NCBI GenBank assembly: GCA_014799645.1
Contig: JAAVHQ010000010.1
Location: 39,615-48,072, forward strand
DNA: 8,458 nt
Origin: Clostridiales bacterium
Lineage (GTDB): Bacteria; Bacillota; Clostridia; Christensenellales; UBA3700
Direction of reading: 5' to 3'
In this document: piece by piece, positions 1-7,059 of the stretch
Position numbering within the stretch: position 1 is the stretch's first letter
Layout: the number at the start of each line of letters is the position of its first letter
Notes under the pieces: generated by a model
The model's input: only the letters and a program-made list of their open reading frames with translations
What the model was told of the DNA's origin: nothing
Databases searched by the model: none
Translations under genes and position numbers: made by a program

Positions 1-1053
1 TATATCGACTTGTCGGCAGGTATCGGCGTAAACAGCCTTGGCTTTTGCGAAATGGGCTGGGTAGCGAGCGTTACGCAACAGGTATGCAAACTCAACCATA
101 CGAGCAATCTTTTCTATTCTCAGCCTTGCGCTTTGCTCGCAAAGTCGCTTTGCGAGAAGACGGGTTGCGATAAAGTTTTCTTCGCCAACTCGGGCGCGGA
201 AGCCAACGAGGGCGCAATCAAACTCGCGAGAAAGTATTCTTTCGACAAGTACGGCAAGGGAAGAGACAAGATAGTCACGCTTGTCAATTCTTTCCACGGC
301 AGGACGGTTGCCACTCTTTCGGCTACGGGACAGGACGTTTTCCACAACTATTTCTTCCCGTTCAACGAAGGTTTTGAGTACGCTACGGCGAACGACTTTG
401 CGAGCGTGGAAAAACTCGTCGACGAAAGCGTATGCGCCGTGATGATGGAACTTGTTCAAGGCGAAGGCGGAGTTATCGCGCTAGACAAAGATTTTGTGGC
501 GAAAGTCGCTAAGTTGTGTAATAAGAAAGACGTATTGCTAATTATCGACGAAGTTCAGACAGGCGTGGGCAGAACGGGTAAATTCCTCGCAAGCGAGCAT
601 TTCGGAATCAAGCCCGATATCACAACTCTTGCGAAAGGACTTGGCGGAGGACTTCCTATCGGCGCGGTTTTGGCTAATGAGAAGTGCAGCGCTACGCTCG
701 GATTTTCAATGCACGGCTCGACCTTCGGCGGTAATCCTATCGTATGCGCGGGAGCAAATTACGTGCTTGCGAGATTGGACGACGACTTTTTGTTTTCGGT
801 AGAGCAGAAAGGGGAATACTTCAAAGAGAAATTGCAAGAAATCGACGAGATTGAAAGCGTATCCGGTCTCGGTCTTATGATGGGATTGAAACTCAAGACG
901 AAGACCTCTTTCGACGTAGTCAAAGAGGGTATCAAGAGAGGAATAATAATGCTTACGGCAAAGGATAAAGTAAGGCTACTTCCGCCTCTCGTGATTACTT
1001 ACGACGAGATAGACAAAGCTGTCGCAATAATAAAATCAATACTTGAAAAATAA
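1..1053 (+). CDS. argD: Acetylornithine aminotransferase, 5' end missing
   Basis: This is a class III PLP-dependent aminotransferase. It interconverts N-acetylglutamate 5-semialdehyde and N2-acetylornithine in the cytoplasmic arginine pathway. The reading frame is open from base 1 (Y-I-D-L-S-A-G-I), so the gene starts outside the window. About 350 residues are visible, and the family is usually 390-400 residues, so roughly 40-50 are missing. Visible motifs, numbered from base 1: the phosphate-binding NSGAEANEGA loop at about 63-72, FHGRT at about 98-102, the cofactor-ring motif IIDEVQTG at about 181-188, and the PLP lysine in TLAKGLGGG at residue 212 (bases 634-636). HGSTFGGNP follows at about 238-246. 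The TTG at base 10 is not the start, because conserved family sequence continues upstream of it. The argF gene begins 8 bases after the stop, which supports ArgD over related omega-aminotransferases such as succinylornithine or GABA enzymes. Confidence 0.95.
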   Translation, partial: YIDLSAGIGVNSLGFCEMGWVASVTQQVCKLNHTSNLFYSQPCALLAKSLCEKTGCDKVFFANSGAEANEGAIKLARKYSFDKYGKGRDKIVTLVNSFHGRTVATLSATGQDVFHNYFFPFNEGFEYATANDFASVEKLVDESVCAVMMELVQGEGGVIALDKDFVAKVAKLCNKKDVLLIIDEVQTGVGRTGKFLASEHFGIKPDITTLAKGLGGGLPIGAVLANEKCSATLGFSMHGSTFGGNPIVCAGANYVLARLDDDFLFSVEQKGEYFKEKLQEIDEIESVSGLGLMMGLKLKTKTSFDVVKEGIKRGIIMLTAKDKVRLLPPLVITYDEIDKAVAIIKSILEK

Positions 1054-1061
1054 GAGGAAAT

Positions 1062-1967
1062 ATGAAACATTTACTTAAATTACTTGATCTTAGCGAAAGT
1101 GAGATTTTGGACATTCTCAACCTCGCCGATCAACTTAAATATGAAAAGAAACATAATATAGAACACCACTTGCTCAAAGGCAAGAGCCTCGGTATGATTT
1201 TCCAAAAATCGTCCACCCGTACCCGTGTGTCTTTTGAGACGGGTATGTATCAACTCGGCGGTCAGGCGTTGTTCCTAAGCCCAAGAGATTTGCAAATAGG
1301 AAGAGGCGAGCCTATCGACGATACGGCAAAAGTGCTGTCAAGATATCTCGACGGTATTATGATAAGGACGTTTGCTCAACAAGAAGTCGAAGACCTTGCA
1401 AAGTACGGTTCTATACCTATCATCAACGGCTTGACCGACTTTGCGCATCCTTGTCAAGTGCTTGCCGATTTGATGACCATAAGAGAATATAAAGGCGAGT
1501 TCGACAATCTCAAACTTACTTTCGTGGGCGACGGCAACAATATGGCAAATTCCTTGATTGTCGGCTGTCTGAAAGTGGGTATGAAAGTGGCGATTGCTTG
1601 CCCTAAAACTCATCAACCCGACAAGTCGGTTTTGGAATTTGCAAAGGCTTACGGCGACAAATTCTTTATGAGCGACAACGTGCTTGAGGCGTGTAAGAAC
1701 GCCGACGTAATCTATACCGACGTATGGGCTTCGATGGGTCAGGAAGGCGAGGCGGAAGAGCGCAAGAAAGCTTTCGAGGGCTATCAAGTCAACGCAAAGG
1801 CTTTGAGCGTCGCAAATAAGGACGCTATGGTGCTTCACTGCTTGCCGGCGCATAGAGGCGAGGAGATTACCGCCGAGGTAATGGACGCTCATCAAGAGAT
1901 TTTCGACGAGGCTGAAAACCGTCTGCACGCGCAAAAAGCCGTACTCGTCAAATTGATGGCGGACTAA
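1062..1967 (+). CDS. argF: Ornithine carbamoyltransferase
   Basis: It makes citrulline from ornithine and carbamoyl phosphate in arginine biosynthesis; the family forms cytoplasmic trimers. The protein has 301 residues, near the short end of the usual 300-330. The carbamoyl-phosphate-binding motif SSTRTR is at 50-55, with IRTF at 101-104 and HPCQ at 129-132. The ornithine-binding half carries FVGDGNNMANSL at about 154-165, the SMG loop motif DVWASMG at 220-226, and the catalytic HCLPA at 259-263. STRTR together with SMG identifies it as an OTCase rather than an aspartate carbamoyltransferase. The ATG follows an AGAGGAAA ribosome site and lies 8 bases after argD. The stop codon TAA shares its last base with the ATG of the next gene (TAATG), which suggests translational coupling. 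Next to argD, the biosynthetic role is far more likely than the catabolic ArcB role. Confidence 0.96.
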   Translation: MKHLLKLLDLSESEILDILNLADQLKYEKKHNIEHHLLKGKSLGMIFQKSSTRTRVSFETGMYQLGGQALFLSPRDLQIGRGEPIDDTAKVLSRYLDGIMIRTFAQQEVEDLAKYGSIPIINGLTDFAHPCQVLADLMTIREYKGEFDNLKLTFVGDGNNMANSLIVGCLKVGMKVAIACPKTHQPDKSVLEFAKAYGDKFFMSDNVLEACKNADVIYTDVWASMGQEGEAEERKKAFEGYQVNAKALSVANKDAMVLHCLPAHRGEEITAEVMDAHQEIFDEAENRLHAQKAVLVKLMAD

Positions 1968-2704
1968 TGTTTTTACTTAAAGAAAAAGCCTATAAAAGTT
2001 ACTCTCTTTACAGAATGCAAGAGGGTGACTTTTTGTATGTGAAAAGTTTTCTCGATAGGCAGAGAAATATGCTGGATAGGATAGAATTTTTCTATCCCTA
2101 TAAGGATGAGGAACTCAAATCGGTTTTGATGGACGGCGTGTTTTGGGGACTATTCGACGGGCATAAATTGATTGCCACTTTCGCGATAGACCTCGACGAA
2201 GAGTACGCGATTCAAATCGCTCAAATTATCAATACTTGTCAAAAAAGCGACGTAGTAGACAGAGCGTACGAGAGTTCGGGACTTATGGTGGATATGGACT
2301 ATCGCGGACAGGGAATAGCAAGTTTCCTTATGGATACGGCTGTTGAAGAAGCCAAAAAACGCAAGTTGAATATCTGCGGAGTAGTGCATACTCTCAACGC
2401 GGCGAGTATGTCCACTTTCTTCTCTCGCTCTTTTGCGCTTAGGGGCATATGGCACATGTGCGAGGGGTACGATTTCGTCTATTTGCTCAAACGGTATGAT
2501 GAAGAAAATGATAGTCAAGAGTTAATCAAAAGAACGCTATTGCAAAACATTGATAAATGTGATATAATTGAAAAAGCAGAGTATTCGGCAATGGACGATT
2601 GTCAGCGTCACAGCGAATTGTTGGCGAGCGGATATTACGGAATTTTCTGCAAAAACGACCGTATTTGCTTTATACGGAACAATAAAGGAGAAAGATATGA
2701 ATAA
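1967..2704 (+). CDS. GNAT-family N-acetyltransferase of unknown substrate, in the arg operon
   Basis: The 245-residue protein has a GNAT acetyl-CoA-binding core. Motif A reads SSGLMVDMDYRGQGIASFLM at residues 103-122, with the R-G-Q-G-I-A pyrophosphate loop at 113-118. A typical beta-strand/helix continuation (HTLNAASMSTFFSRSFALRG) spans 141-160. Residues 1-100 probably form the N-terminal part of the fold, and about 65 residues after 180 form a C-terminal extension that I do not recognise. The start is well placed, since its ATG overlaps the argF stop by one base. No separate strong ribosome site is evident, which fits translation coupled to argF. The 3' end overlaps the HU gene by 8 bases and contains a likely promoter for HU. 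Position suggests co-expression with arginine genes, but the sequence does not show whether it acetylates glutamate, another amino acid, a protein or an antibiotic. Confidence 0.82.
   Translation: MFLLKEKAYKSYSLYRMQEGDFLYVKSFLDRQRNMLDRIEFFYPYKDEELKSVLMDGVFWGLFDGHKLIATFAIDLDEEYAIQIAQIINTCQKSDVVDRAYESSGLMVDMDYRGQGIASFLMDTAVEEAKKRKLNICGVVHTLNAASMSTFFSRSFALRGIWHMCEGYDFVYLLKRYDEENDSQELIKRTLLQNIDKCDIIEKAEYSAMDDCQRHSELLASGYYGIFCKNDRICFIRNNKGERYE
2540..2568 (+). promoter_or_regulatory. Likely internal promoter for the HU gene
   Basis: A perfect TATAAT is at 2563-2568, preceded by TG at 2560-2561 (extended -10, TGnTATAAT). The -35-like TTGCAA is at 2540-2545, giving a 17-base spacer. It lies inside the 3' part of the acetyltransferase gene, about 130 bases before the HU start, and would give HU transcription independent of the arginine genes. 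Confidence 0.65.
2684..2690 (+). promoter_or_regulatory. Ribosome binding site fixing the HU start
   Basis: AAAGGAG stands 6 bases before the ATG at 2697. It shows that the HU protein begins there and not at an upstream in-frame TTG (2568). The site lies inside the last codons of the acetyltransferase gene. Confidence 0.85.
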
Positions 2705-2966
2705 GAATCAATTGGTAAGCGCAATCGCTACGAAGGCGGATTGCTCTAAGGAAGTCGCAAACGCTTGTTGCGACGCAATGGTGGAAACCATAATGGAAGC
2801 GCTCAAAGAGGGCGACAAAGTAGCCCTAGCAGGATTTGGTACTTTCGAGGTTAAAGTACGCGCCGCTCGCACGGGAATTAATCCCGCAACGAGAGAGCAA
2901 ATTGAAATTCCCGAGTCGAAAGTCATGAATTTCAAGCCTGCAAAAAATATAAAAGAAATGCTTTAA
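2697..2966 (+). CDS. HU-type nucleoid DNA-binding protein
   Basis: It is a small histone-like protein of the HU/IHF family that bends and compacts DNA as a dimer. The 89-residue length is standard for bacterial HU. The N-terminal helices (MNKNQLVSAIATKADCSKEV) lead to the GFGTF turn at 46-50 and then the DNA-binding beta-arm, with R55, R58 and the intercalating proline of the R-T-G-I-N-P motif at P63. The C-terminal KVMNFKPAKNIKEML is typical. Starting at 2697 gives exactly the family length, and the 43 residues encoded upstream in frame have no family resemblance. The gene overlaps the acetyltransferase gene by 8 bases and ends 20 bases before a strong terminator. One oddity is three cysteines (C16, C24, C25), as most HU proteins have none. 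HU rather than IHF is inferred from the Gram-positive setting. Confidence 0.95.
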   Translation: MNKNQLVSAIATKADCSKEVANACCDAMVETIMEALKEGDKVALAGFGTFEVKVRAARTGINPATREQIEIPESKVMNFKPAKNIKEML

Positions 2967-2986
2967 TAATCGAAGTTAAAAGGAAC

Positions 2987-3015
2987 GTATGCCACATAAC
3001 GTGGCATACTTTTTT
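2987..3015 (+). terminator. Rho-independent terminator after HU
   Basis: A perfect 9-base-pair stem (GTATGCCAC at 2987-2995 with GTGGCATAC at 3001-3009) encloses a 5-base loop ATAAC and is followed by six T at 3010-3015. It closes the arg-GNAT-HU unit. The ribosome site of the next gene begins only four bases after the T-tract. Confidence 0.92.
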
Positions 3016-3028
3016 AGTAGAGGAAAAT

Positions 3029-3487
3029 ATGGACAAAATAGACAGAAAAAAGAAGGCTTACGAGTTGTTCAAGAGCGGATATAATTGCGCTCAGTCAGTC
3101 GTCGTAGCATTCGAGGACGTGTTGAAACTCGACAGAGAAACGCTGTTGAACGTAGCAATCGGTTTCGGCGGAGGGTTCGGCAGGACGAGAAATCTTTGCG
3201 GAGCGGTCAGCGCATTCGCGATAGTGCTCGGATTGTATTTACCTCACAGCGATGACCCAATGGAGAGCAAAGCGCAAATCTACAAGCATATTCAGCAGTT
3301 GAGCGAAGAGTTTAAGGCGCGCAACGGAAGCGACAACTGCGCCGTACTTCTTCAAAACGTCAAGAATCTTACCACAGGCTATCAACCGCAAGTGCGCGAC
3401 GAAGAATACTACAAAGTTCGTCCTTGCGTAAAATTCGTGCTTGACAGCGTGGAAATACTCGAAAAGCATTTGGGACTGGACAAATAA
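3029..3487 (+). CDS. C_GCAxxG_C_C family (putative redox-active) protein
   Basis: The 152-residue protein matches the C_GCAxxG_C_C family, named for its spaced cysteines. The signature is clear: YNCAQSV with C20, a glycine-rich GFGGGFGRTRNLCGAVSA segment with C57, NCAVLL with C104, and VRPCVKFV with C133. These four are the only cysteines, so they presumably form a metal site or redox-active disulfides. Members are annotated as putative redox-active proteins, but no reaction is established that I know of. There is no signal peptide or membrane segment, so it should be cytoplasmic. The final Gly of the family CGAxxG motif is Ala here (CGAVSA). AGAGGA at 3019-3024 precedes the ATG. No promoter fits between the HU terminator and this gene, so its transcripts must come through, or start before, that hairpin. 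A YccF-type gene follows after 28 bases. Confidence 0.88.
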   Translation: MDKIDRKKKAYELFKSGYNCAQSVVVAFEDVLKLDRETLLNVAIGFGGGFGRTRNLCGAVSAFAIVLGLYLPHSDDPMESKAQIYKHIQQLSEEFKARNGSDNCAVLLQNVKNLTTGYQPQVRDEEYYKVRPCVKFVLDSVEILEKHLGLDK

Positions 3488-3502
3488 ATTACGTCTTTTT
3501 TC

Positions 3503-3519
3503 GCATACTATCGGTATGC
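3503..3519 (+). promoter_or_regulatory. Small hairpin covering the YccF start codon
   Basis: GCATAC (3503-3508) and GTATGC (3514-3519) form a 6-base-pair stem with a 5-base loop TATCG. The right arm contains the ATG at 3516-3518. The T-run (3496-3501) precedes the hairpin, so it is not a + strand terminator. A role in limiting translation is inference only. Confidence 0.35.
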
Positions 3520-3893
3520 TATGGGCGATTAAAAAGGCTTTGCGATTTGCGGGCAACTTCTATTGGAAAATATTCGGCGGTTTTTTCCTATCCTTGCTTT
3601 GGTATGCGGTGGGAATAATCTTGCTGTTTTCCGTGATAGGATTTCCAATCTCGATAGAGTGTTTTAGAATAGGATGGTTGAATTACAAGCCCTTCGGCAA
3701 GAGGGTGGCGCTTGTGTTTGACCGTCCTATTTTGTCTTTGATATGGCTCTTCACTTTCGGGTGGGCGATAGGTATTGTCAGTATCGTCAACGCGTTGATT
3801 TCATCTTTGACTATCGTCGGTTTGCCGTTGGTAGGTCAGTGGGCAAAGGTATGCCGACTTGCGTTTTTCCCTTTTTGCAGCGTTTGGAAATAG
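3516..3893 (+). CDS. YccF-type small membrane protein
   Basis: A 125-residue hydrophobic protein resembling the YccF domain family (inner-membrane proteins of unknown function). Two related halves are visible. The first, about 13-61, has G-N-F-Y-W-K-I-F-G-G-F, then a membrane stretch, then IGFP, then C-F-R-I and PFGK. The second, about 74-122, has S-L-I-W-L-F, then a membrane stretch, then VGLP, then K-V-C-R-L and FFPF. This internal duplication is the hallmark of YccF. I expect two to four membrane segments, mainly near 20-45 and 73-105. The reading frame stays open upstream to a TTG at 3441 inside the previous gene, but the first ATG at 3516 gives a protein of family-like layout. No good ribosome site precedes that ATG and a small hairpin covers it, so the start is less certain than the identity. 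It is probably co-transcribed with the preceding cysteine protein. Confidence 0.82.
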   Translation: MLWAIKKALRFAGNFYWKIFGGFFLSLLWYAVGIILLFSVIGFPISIECFRIGWLNYKPFGKRVALVFDRPILSLIWLFTFGWAIGIVSIVNALISSLTIVGLPLVGQWAKVCRLAFFPFCSVWK

Positions 3894-3917
3894 TTAAGTA
3901 AAAAAATTTTATGAATA

Positions 3918-3951
3918 TTGATTTGACGGCGTTATAATGTTATAATATAAT
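3918..3951 (+). promoter_or_regulatory. Two overlapping promoters for the beta-galactosidase gene
   Basis: The first pair is TTGATT (3918-3923) and TATAAT (3941-3946). The second is TTGACG (3923-3928) and TATAAT (3946-3951). Both spacers are 17 bases, so the two promoters are offset by 5 bases. A further TATAAT at 3933-3938 belongs to an 8-base tandem repeat, GTTATAAT at 3931-3938 and 3939-3946. The expected transcript begins near 3953-3958, leaving a leader of about 25-30 bases. I see no clear GC-containing operator dyad here. Confidence 0.85.
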
Positions 3952-3981
3952 ATATTACAGCACACGTATTGGGAGATTTGT

Positions 3982-6900
3982 ATGAATTATACTTTATCCA
4001 ACGATTATTTTAACGATTTCTATTGCATTAACGACAACGTTTTGCCGCCGAGAGCGTATTTTGTTCCGTTCGAGAGTATGGCGGATTGTAAAAATACGGA
4101 CTATCTCCAAGAGAGATATTCCTCGTCTATGATAAAGATGCTCAGCGGCGATTGGGATTTCAAATTCTACGATAAGATAAGCGATATGCCGTTGGAAATG
4201 GATACGGACGCGGTTCAATTCGACAGCGTCAAAGTTCCGGGTTGTTGGCAATTCCAAGGTTATGAGAAACCGTTTTACATAAATACCCGATATATGTTCG
4301 ACGTCAATCATATCCCCAACGTTCCGGTAGACAAGGGACACTTCGGCAAGAATTACAGACCGCAAAACGGCGAGAAGTTGGTCGACGTTCACAACAGCGT
4401 TGGTGTCTATCGCAAAAAGTTTTCTATCAAAAAGACGGAGAAGAACGTCATCACTTTCTTGGGCGTAAGTTCTTGTCTTCAACTCTACGTCAACGGTTTT
4501 TACGTAGGATACGGAGAGGGCAGTCACAACACTCACGAATTTGATATTACAAAATATCTTGTCGACGGCGAAAACGAGATTGTCGTACTCGTCTACAAAT
4601 GGTGCAACGGCACGTACTTAGAGTGTCAGGATATGTTCAGAAACAACGGCATATTCCGCGACGTCTATATTACCTCGTACGGCGAAGACTACGTATGGGA
4701 TTACAAGGTTACGACTTCAAGAGACGACAAGGACAAATATCGCGTCAACTTAGAGGTATCTTGCGTGAAGAATATCGGCACGCAGACAGTGGTCACGCTT
4801 TGTCTTGGTGACGAGGAAATAGAGAGGAAGATAGGCAATCAAGTGGAATTCCAACTCACAGACCCAAATCTTTGGAGCGCGGAAACGCCAAATCTATATA
4901 CGCTTTATATTCAACTTGTGATAGGCGGAAACGTCGTACAGTGCATAAGACAGGAAGTGGGTATCAAGACGGTAAATATCGTCGGCAACGTCTTGTATTT
5001 CAACGACAAGGCTATAAAGTTGAAGGGCGTAAACCACCACGACACGAACGAGAAGACCGGATACGTAATGACTGTCGAAGAACTTAAAGCGGACGTTACG
5101 CTTATGAAGGAACTCAACGTCAACGCAGTGCGTACCTCGCACTATCCGCCAGATCCTATTATGCTCAAAATCGCCAATTACGAGGGTATGTATATGATAG
5201 ACGAGGCGGATATAGAAACGCACGGTTGTTATGGCGCTATGAAGACGATTCCGCTTCCCAACCGTATTTCCAACAATCGCAAATGGCAAGACCATTTTTG
5301 GGATAGAGTATTTAGAATGTATATGCGCGATCGCAACAACGTCAGCGTCACAATGTGGTCGCTTGGCAACGAATCGGGCGGTTGGAAAAACCAAGACGTT
5401 TGTTACAACAAACTCAAACAACTCGACCCCGATACGCCCGTGCATTACGAGGGCGTATGCCGTACGCCAAGATTTGCATACGACGTAATTTCGAGAATGT
5501 ATTCGTCGACGGAATTTTATGAAAAGTACGTTGCGGGAAAAGCGCCCAAGAAATATTACAGAGCGCCCTTCTTCCAGTGCGAGTACGCGCACGCAATGGG
5601 CGTAGGTCCGGGTTCTTTGGATAAGTATTGGGAACTTATGAACGCGTCGCCTTCCGCTTTGGGCGGTTGTATATGGGAATGGGCAGACCACGCCGTCAAG
5701 ACTGACAAGGGCTATTTGTACGGCGGAGACCACGGCGAGTACGCGCACGACGGCAATTTCTGCGTGGACGGACTTGTATATCCCGACAGAAGGCTTTCGA
5801 CAGGCGCGCTGAATATGCAGGCGGTGTACCGTCCCGTTAAGGCGTTCTATATCTCCAACAACAAATATCTATTCCACAACTTCAATAGATTTTTGTCTAC
5901 CGATTATCTTGATATAAAATGGCAATTCCTCTACAACGGAGAAATAGTGGGCGAGGGCAATATCAAAATGGATATTCCGCCTATGTGCGACGGCGAAGCT
6001 GTCGTAAAGCATCCGCCTATTGATACCGCAAGAGAGTGTTGCATCAACTTCATCTATACCGATACGAGGACGAATAAGTTCGTCGCGAAAGAGCAAATTA
6101 TACTCAGCGAGTTTATCAGAAAACCGTCGCGTCCCGATGGCAATGAGATAATCAGCGTGGAAGAGAATGACAAGCTCAAAATCTTCACGCAAAGCGCAAA
6201 GATTATTTTCAACGTCGACACGGGCAAGATGTCGAGTTATAAGATAGAGGACGAGGAATTCCTATGCGTTGACGATGACGCGGAGATTTTCGTTCCGAAG
6301 ATTTATCGCGCGCCGATAGACAATTATATGTACAAGAAGAAAAAATGGCAAAGACTTGGCTTTGACAAGTTGAAATCCAAACTTATATCTTTTACCTATG
6401 AGAAGAACGGCAACTTCCTTTCCGTAAAAACTGTCGAATCGCTTTCGGCGAGCGGCAAAGAGATGTTCAAAGTCATTATTGACTACAACGTATTCGACAA
6501 CGGCAAAATCGACGTGACGGCGACTTTGCAGAAAATGAAAGCGTACGATATTCCGAAGTTCGGACTCAATATTGATTTACCGCAAGAGTTTTCGAATATC
6601 ACTTATTACGGTATGGGCGATAAAGAGAATTACAGCGATATGAAAGAACACGCGTTGATGGGTATTTACCATACCACCGTTGACGATATGTACGAGCATT
6701 ATATCAAGCCGCAAGACAACGGCAACAGAACGGACGTAAGGTGGGTGAAACTTACCGACGAAAACGGCAAAGGAGTGAGAATTGCGGGCTACGCTCAGGA
6801 ATTCAATTTCAACGCCAACCGCTATGACGACAAGACTTTGGCGACTACCGCTCACGACTTTGAACTTGCGCCCAAGAATAAGACTATCGTCAGAATCGAC

Positions 6901-7026
6901 GGCTTCGTAAGAGGAGTGGGAAGCAATAGTTGCGGTCCTGACACGAGAGTAGAGTTCAGACATAACTCTAAGGCTGATATGCGTTATTCTTTCCGTATCG
7001 CCCCGATAGAGCCGAAAGTTGATTAA
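3982..7026 (+). CDS. lacZ: Beta-galactosidase, glycoside hydrolase family 2 (LacZ type)
   Basis: It hydrolyses lactose or other beta-galactosides by a retaining mechanism. At 1014 residues it is full length for the five-domain LacZ type. The order is: sugar-binding jelly-roll domain at about 50-232, immunoglobulin-like domain at about 235-333, catalytic TIM barrel at about 335-630, a second Ig-like domain at about 635-720, and the beta-galactosidase small-chain domain at about 735-1010. The acid/base is E464 in SLGNESGG and the nucleophile is E534 in FQCEYAHAMG. E412 and H414 in DIETHG match the E. coli Mg ligands. QDMFRNNGIFRDV near 216-228 and QDNGNRTDVRW at 911-921 are also conserved. There is no signal peptide, so the enzyme is cytoplasmic. 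The GGGAG ribosome site (3970-3975 region) is well spaced. The C-terminal active-site segment reads GVGSNSCGP, with Cys984 where E. coli has Trp999. No permease, lacI-like or galactose-pathway gene adjoins it, so the natural substrate is not fixed. Confidence 0.96.
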   Translation: MNYTLSNDYFNDFYCINDNVLPPRAYFVPFESMADCKNTDYLQERYSSSMIKMLSGDWDFKFYDKISDMPLEMDTDAVQFDSVKVPGCWQFQGYEKPFYINTRYMFDVNHIPNVPVDKGHFGKNYRPQNGEKLVDVHNSVGVYRKKFSIKKTEKNVITFLGVSSCLQLYVNGFYVGYGEGSHNTHEFDITKYLVDGENEIVVLVYKWCNGTYLECQDMFRNNGIFRDVYITSYGEDYVWDYKVTTSRDDKDKYRVNLEVSCVKNIGTQTVVTLCLGDEEIERKIGNQVEFQLTDPNLWSAETPNLYTLYIQLVIGGNVVQCIRQEVGIKTVNIVGNVLYFNDKAIKLKGVNHHDTNEKTGYVMTVEELKADVTLMKELNVNAVRTSHYPPDPIMLKIANYEGMYMIDEADIETHGCYGAMKTIPLPNRISNNRKWQDHFWDRVFRMYMRDRNNVSVTMWSLGNESGGWKNQDVCYNKLKQLDPDTPVHYEGVCRTPRFAYDVISRMYSSTEFYEKYVAGKAPKKYYRAPFFQCEYAHAMGVGPGSLDKYWELMNASPSALGGCIWEWADHAVKTDKGYLYGGDHGEYAHDGNFCVDGLVYPDRRLSTGALNMQAVYRPVKAFYISNNKYLFHNFNRFLSTDYLDIKWQFLYNGEIVGEGNIKMDIPPMCDGEAVVKHPPIDTARECCINFIYTDTRTNKFVAKEQIILSEFIRKPSRPDGNEIISVEENDKLKIFTQSAKIIFNVDTGKMSSYKIEDEEFLCVDDDAEIFVPKIYRAPIDNYMYKKKKWQRLGFDKLKSKLISFTYEKNGNFLSVKTVESLSASGKEMFKVIIDYNVFDNGKIDVTATLQKMKAYDIPKFGLNIDLPQEFSNITYYGMGDKENYSDMKEHALMGIYHTTVDDMYEHYIKPQDNGNRTDVRWVKLTDENGKGVRIAGYAQEFNFNANRYDDKTLATTAHDFELAPKNKTIVRIDGFVRGVGSNSCGPDTRVEFRHNSKADMRYSFRIAPIEPKVD

Positions 7027-7059
7027 TTCCTCTTTTCGCGAAAATTTTTTCAAAAAGTA

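Noticed and set aside
1338..1934. A 198-codon minus-strand open frame inside argF
   Set aside because: It is fully antisense to conserved argF and shows no family motif.
2568..2696. A 43-residue N-terminal extension of HU from an in-frame TTG
   Set aside because: It has no HU resemblance, overlaps the acetyltransferase gene out of frame and lacks a ribosome site, while 2697 has AAAGGAG and gives the exact family length.
2902..2930. TTGAAA at 2902 as a promoter for the cysteine protein
   Set aside because: No -10 at 16-18 bases matches more than three of six consensus positions.
2987..3519. Shared GTATGC/GCATAC arms in the HU terminator and the YccF hairpin as a dispersed repeat
   Set aside because: Only a 6-mer is shared, and GTATGC occurs many times elsewhere in the window.
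4894..5748. A 284-codon open frame on the minus strand inside lacZ
   Set aside because: It is antisense to the conserved catalytic barrel, has no recognisable domain, and is explained by the codon bias of lacZ (few codons whose complement is a stop).
7033..7050. TTTTCGCGAAAA followed by six T as a lacZ terminator
   Set aside because: The palindrome has no loop bases, so the hairpin would lose its only G-C pairs. Too weak to call.
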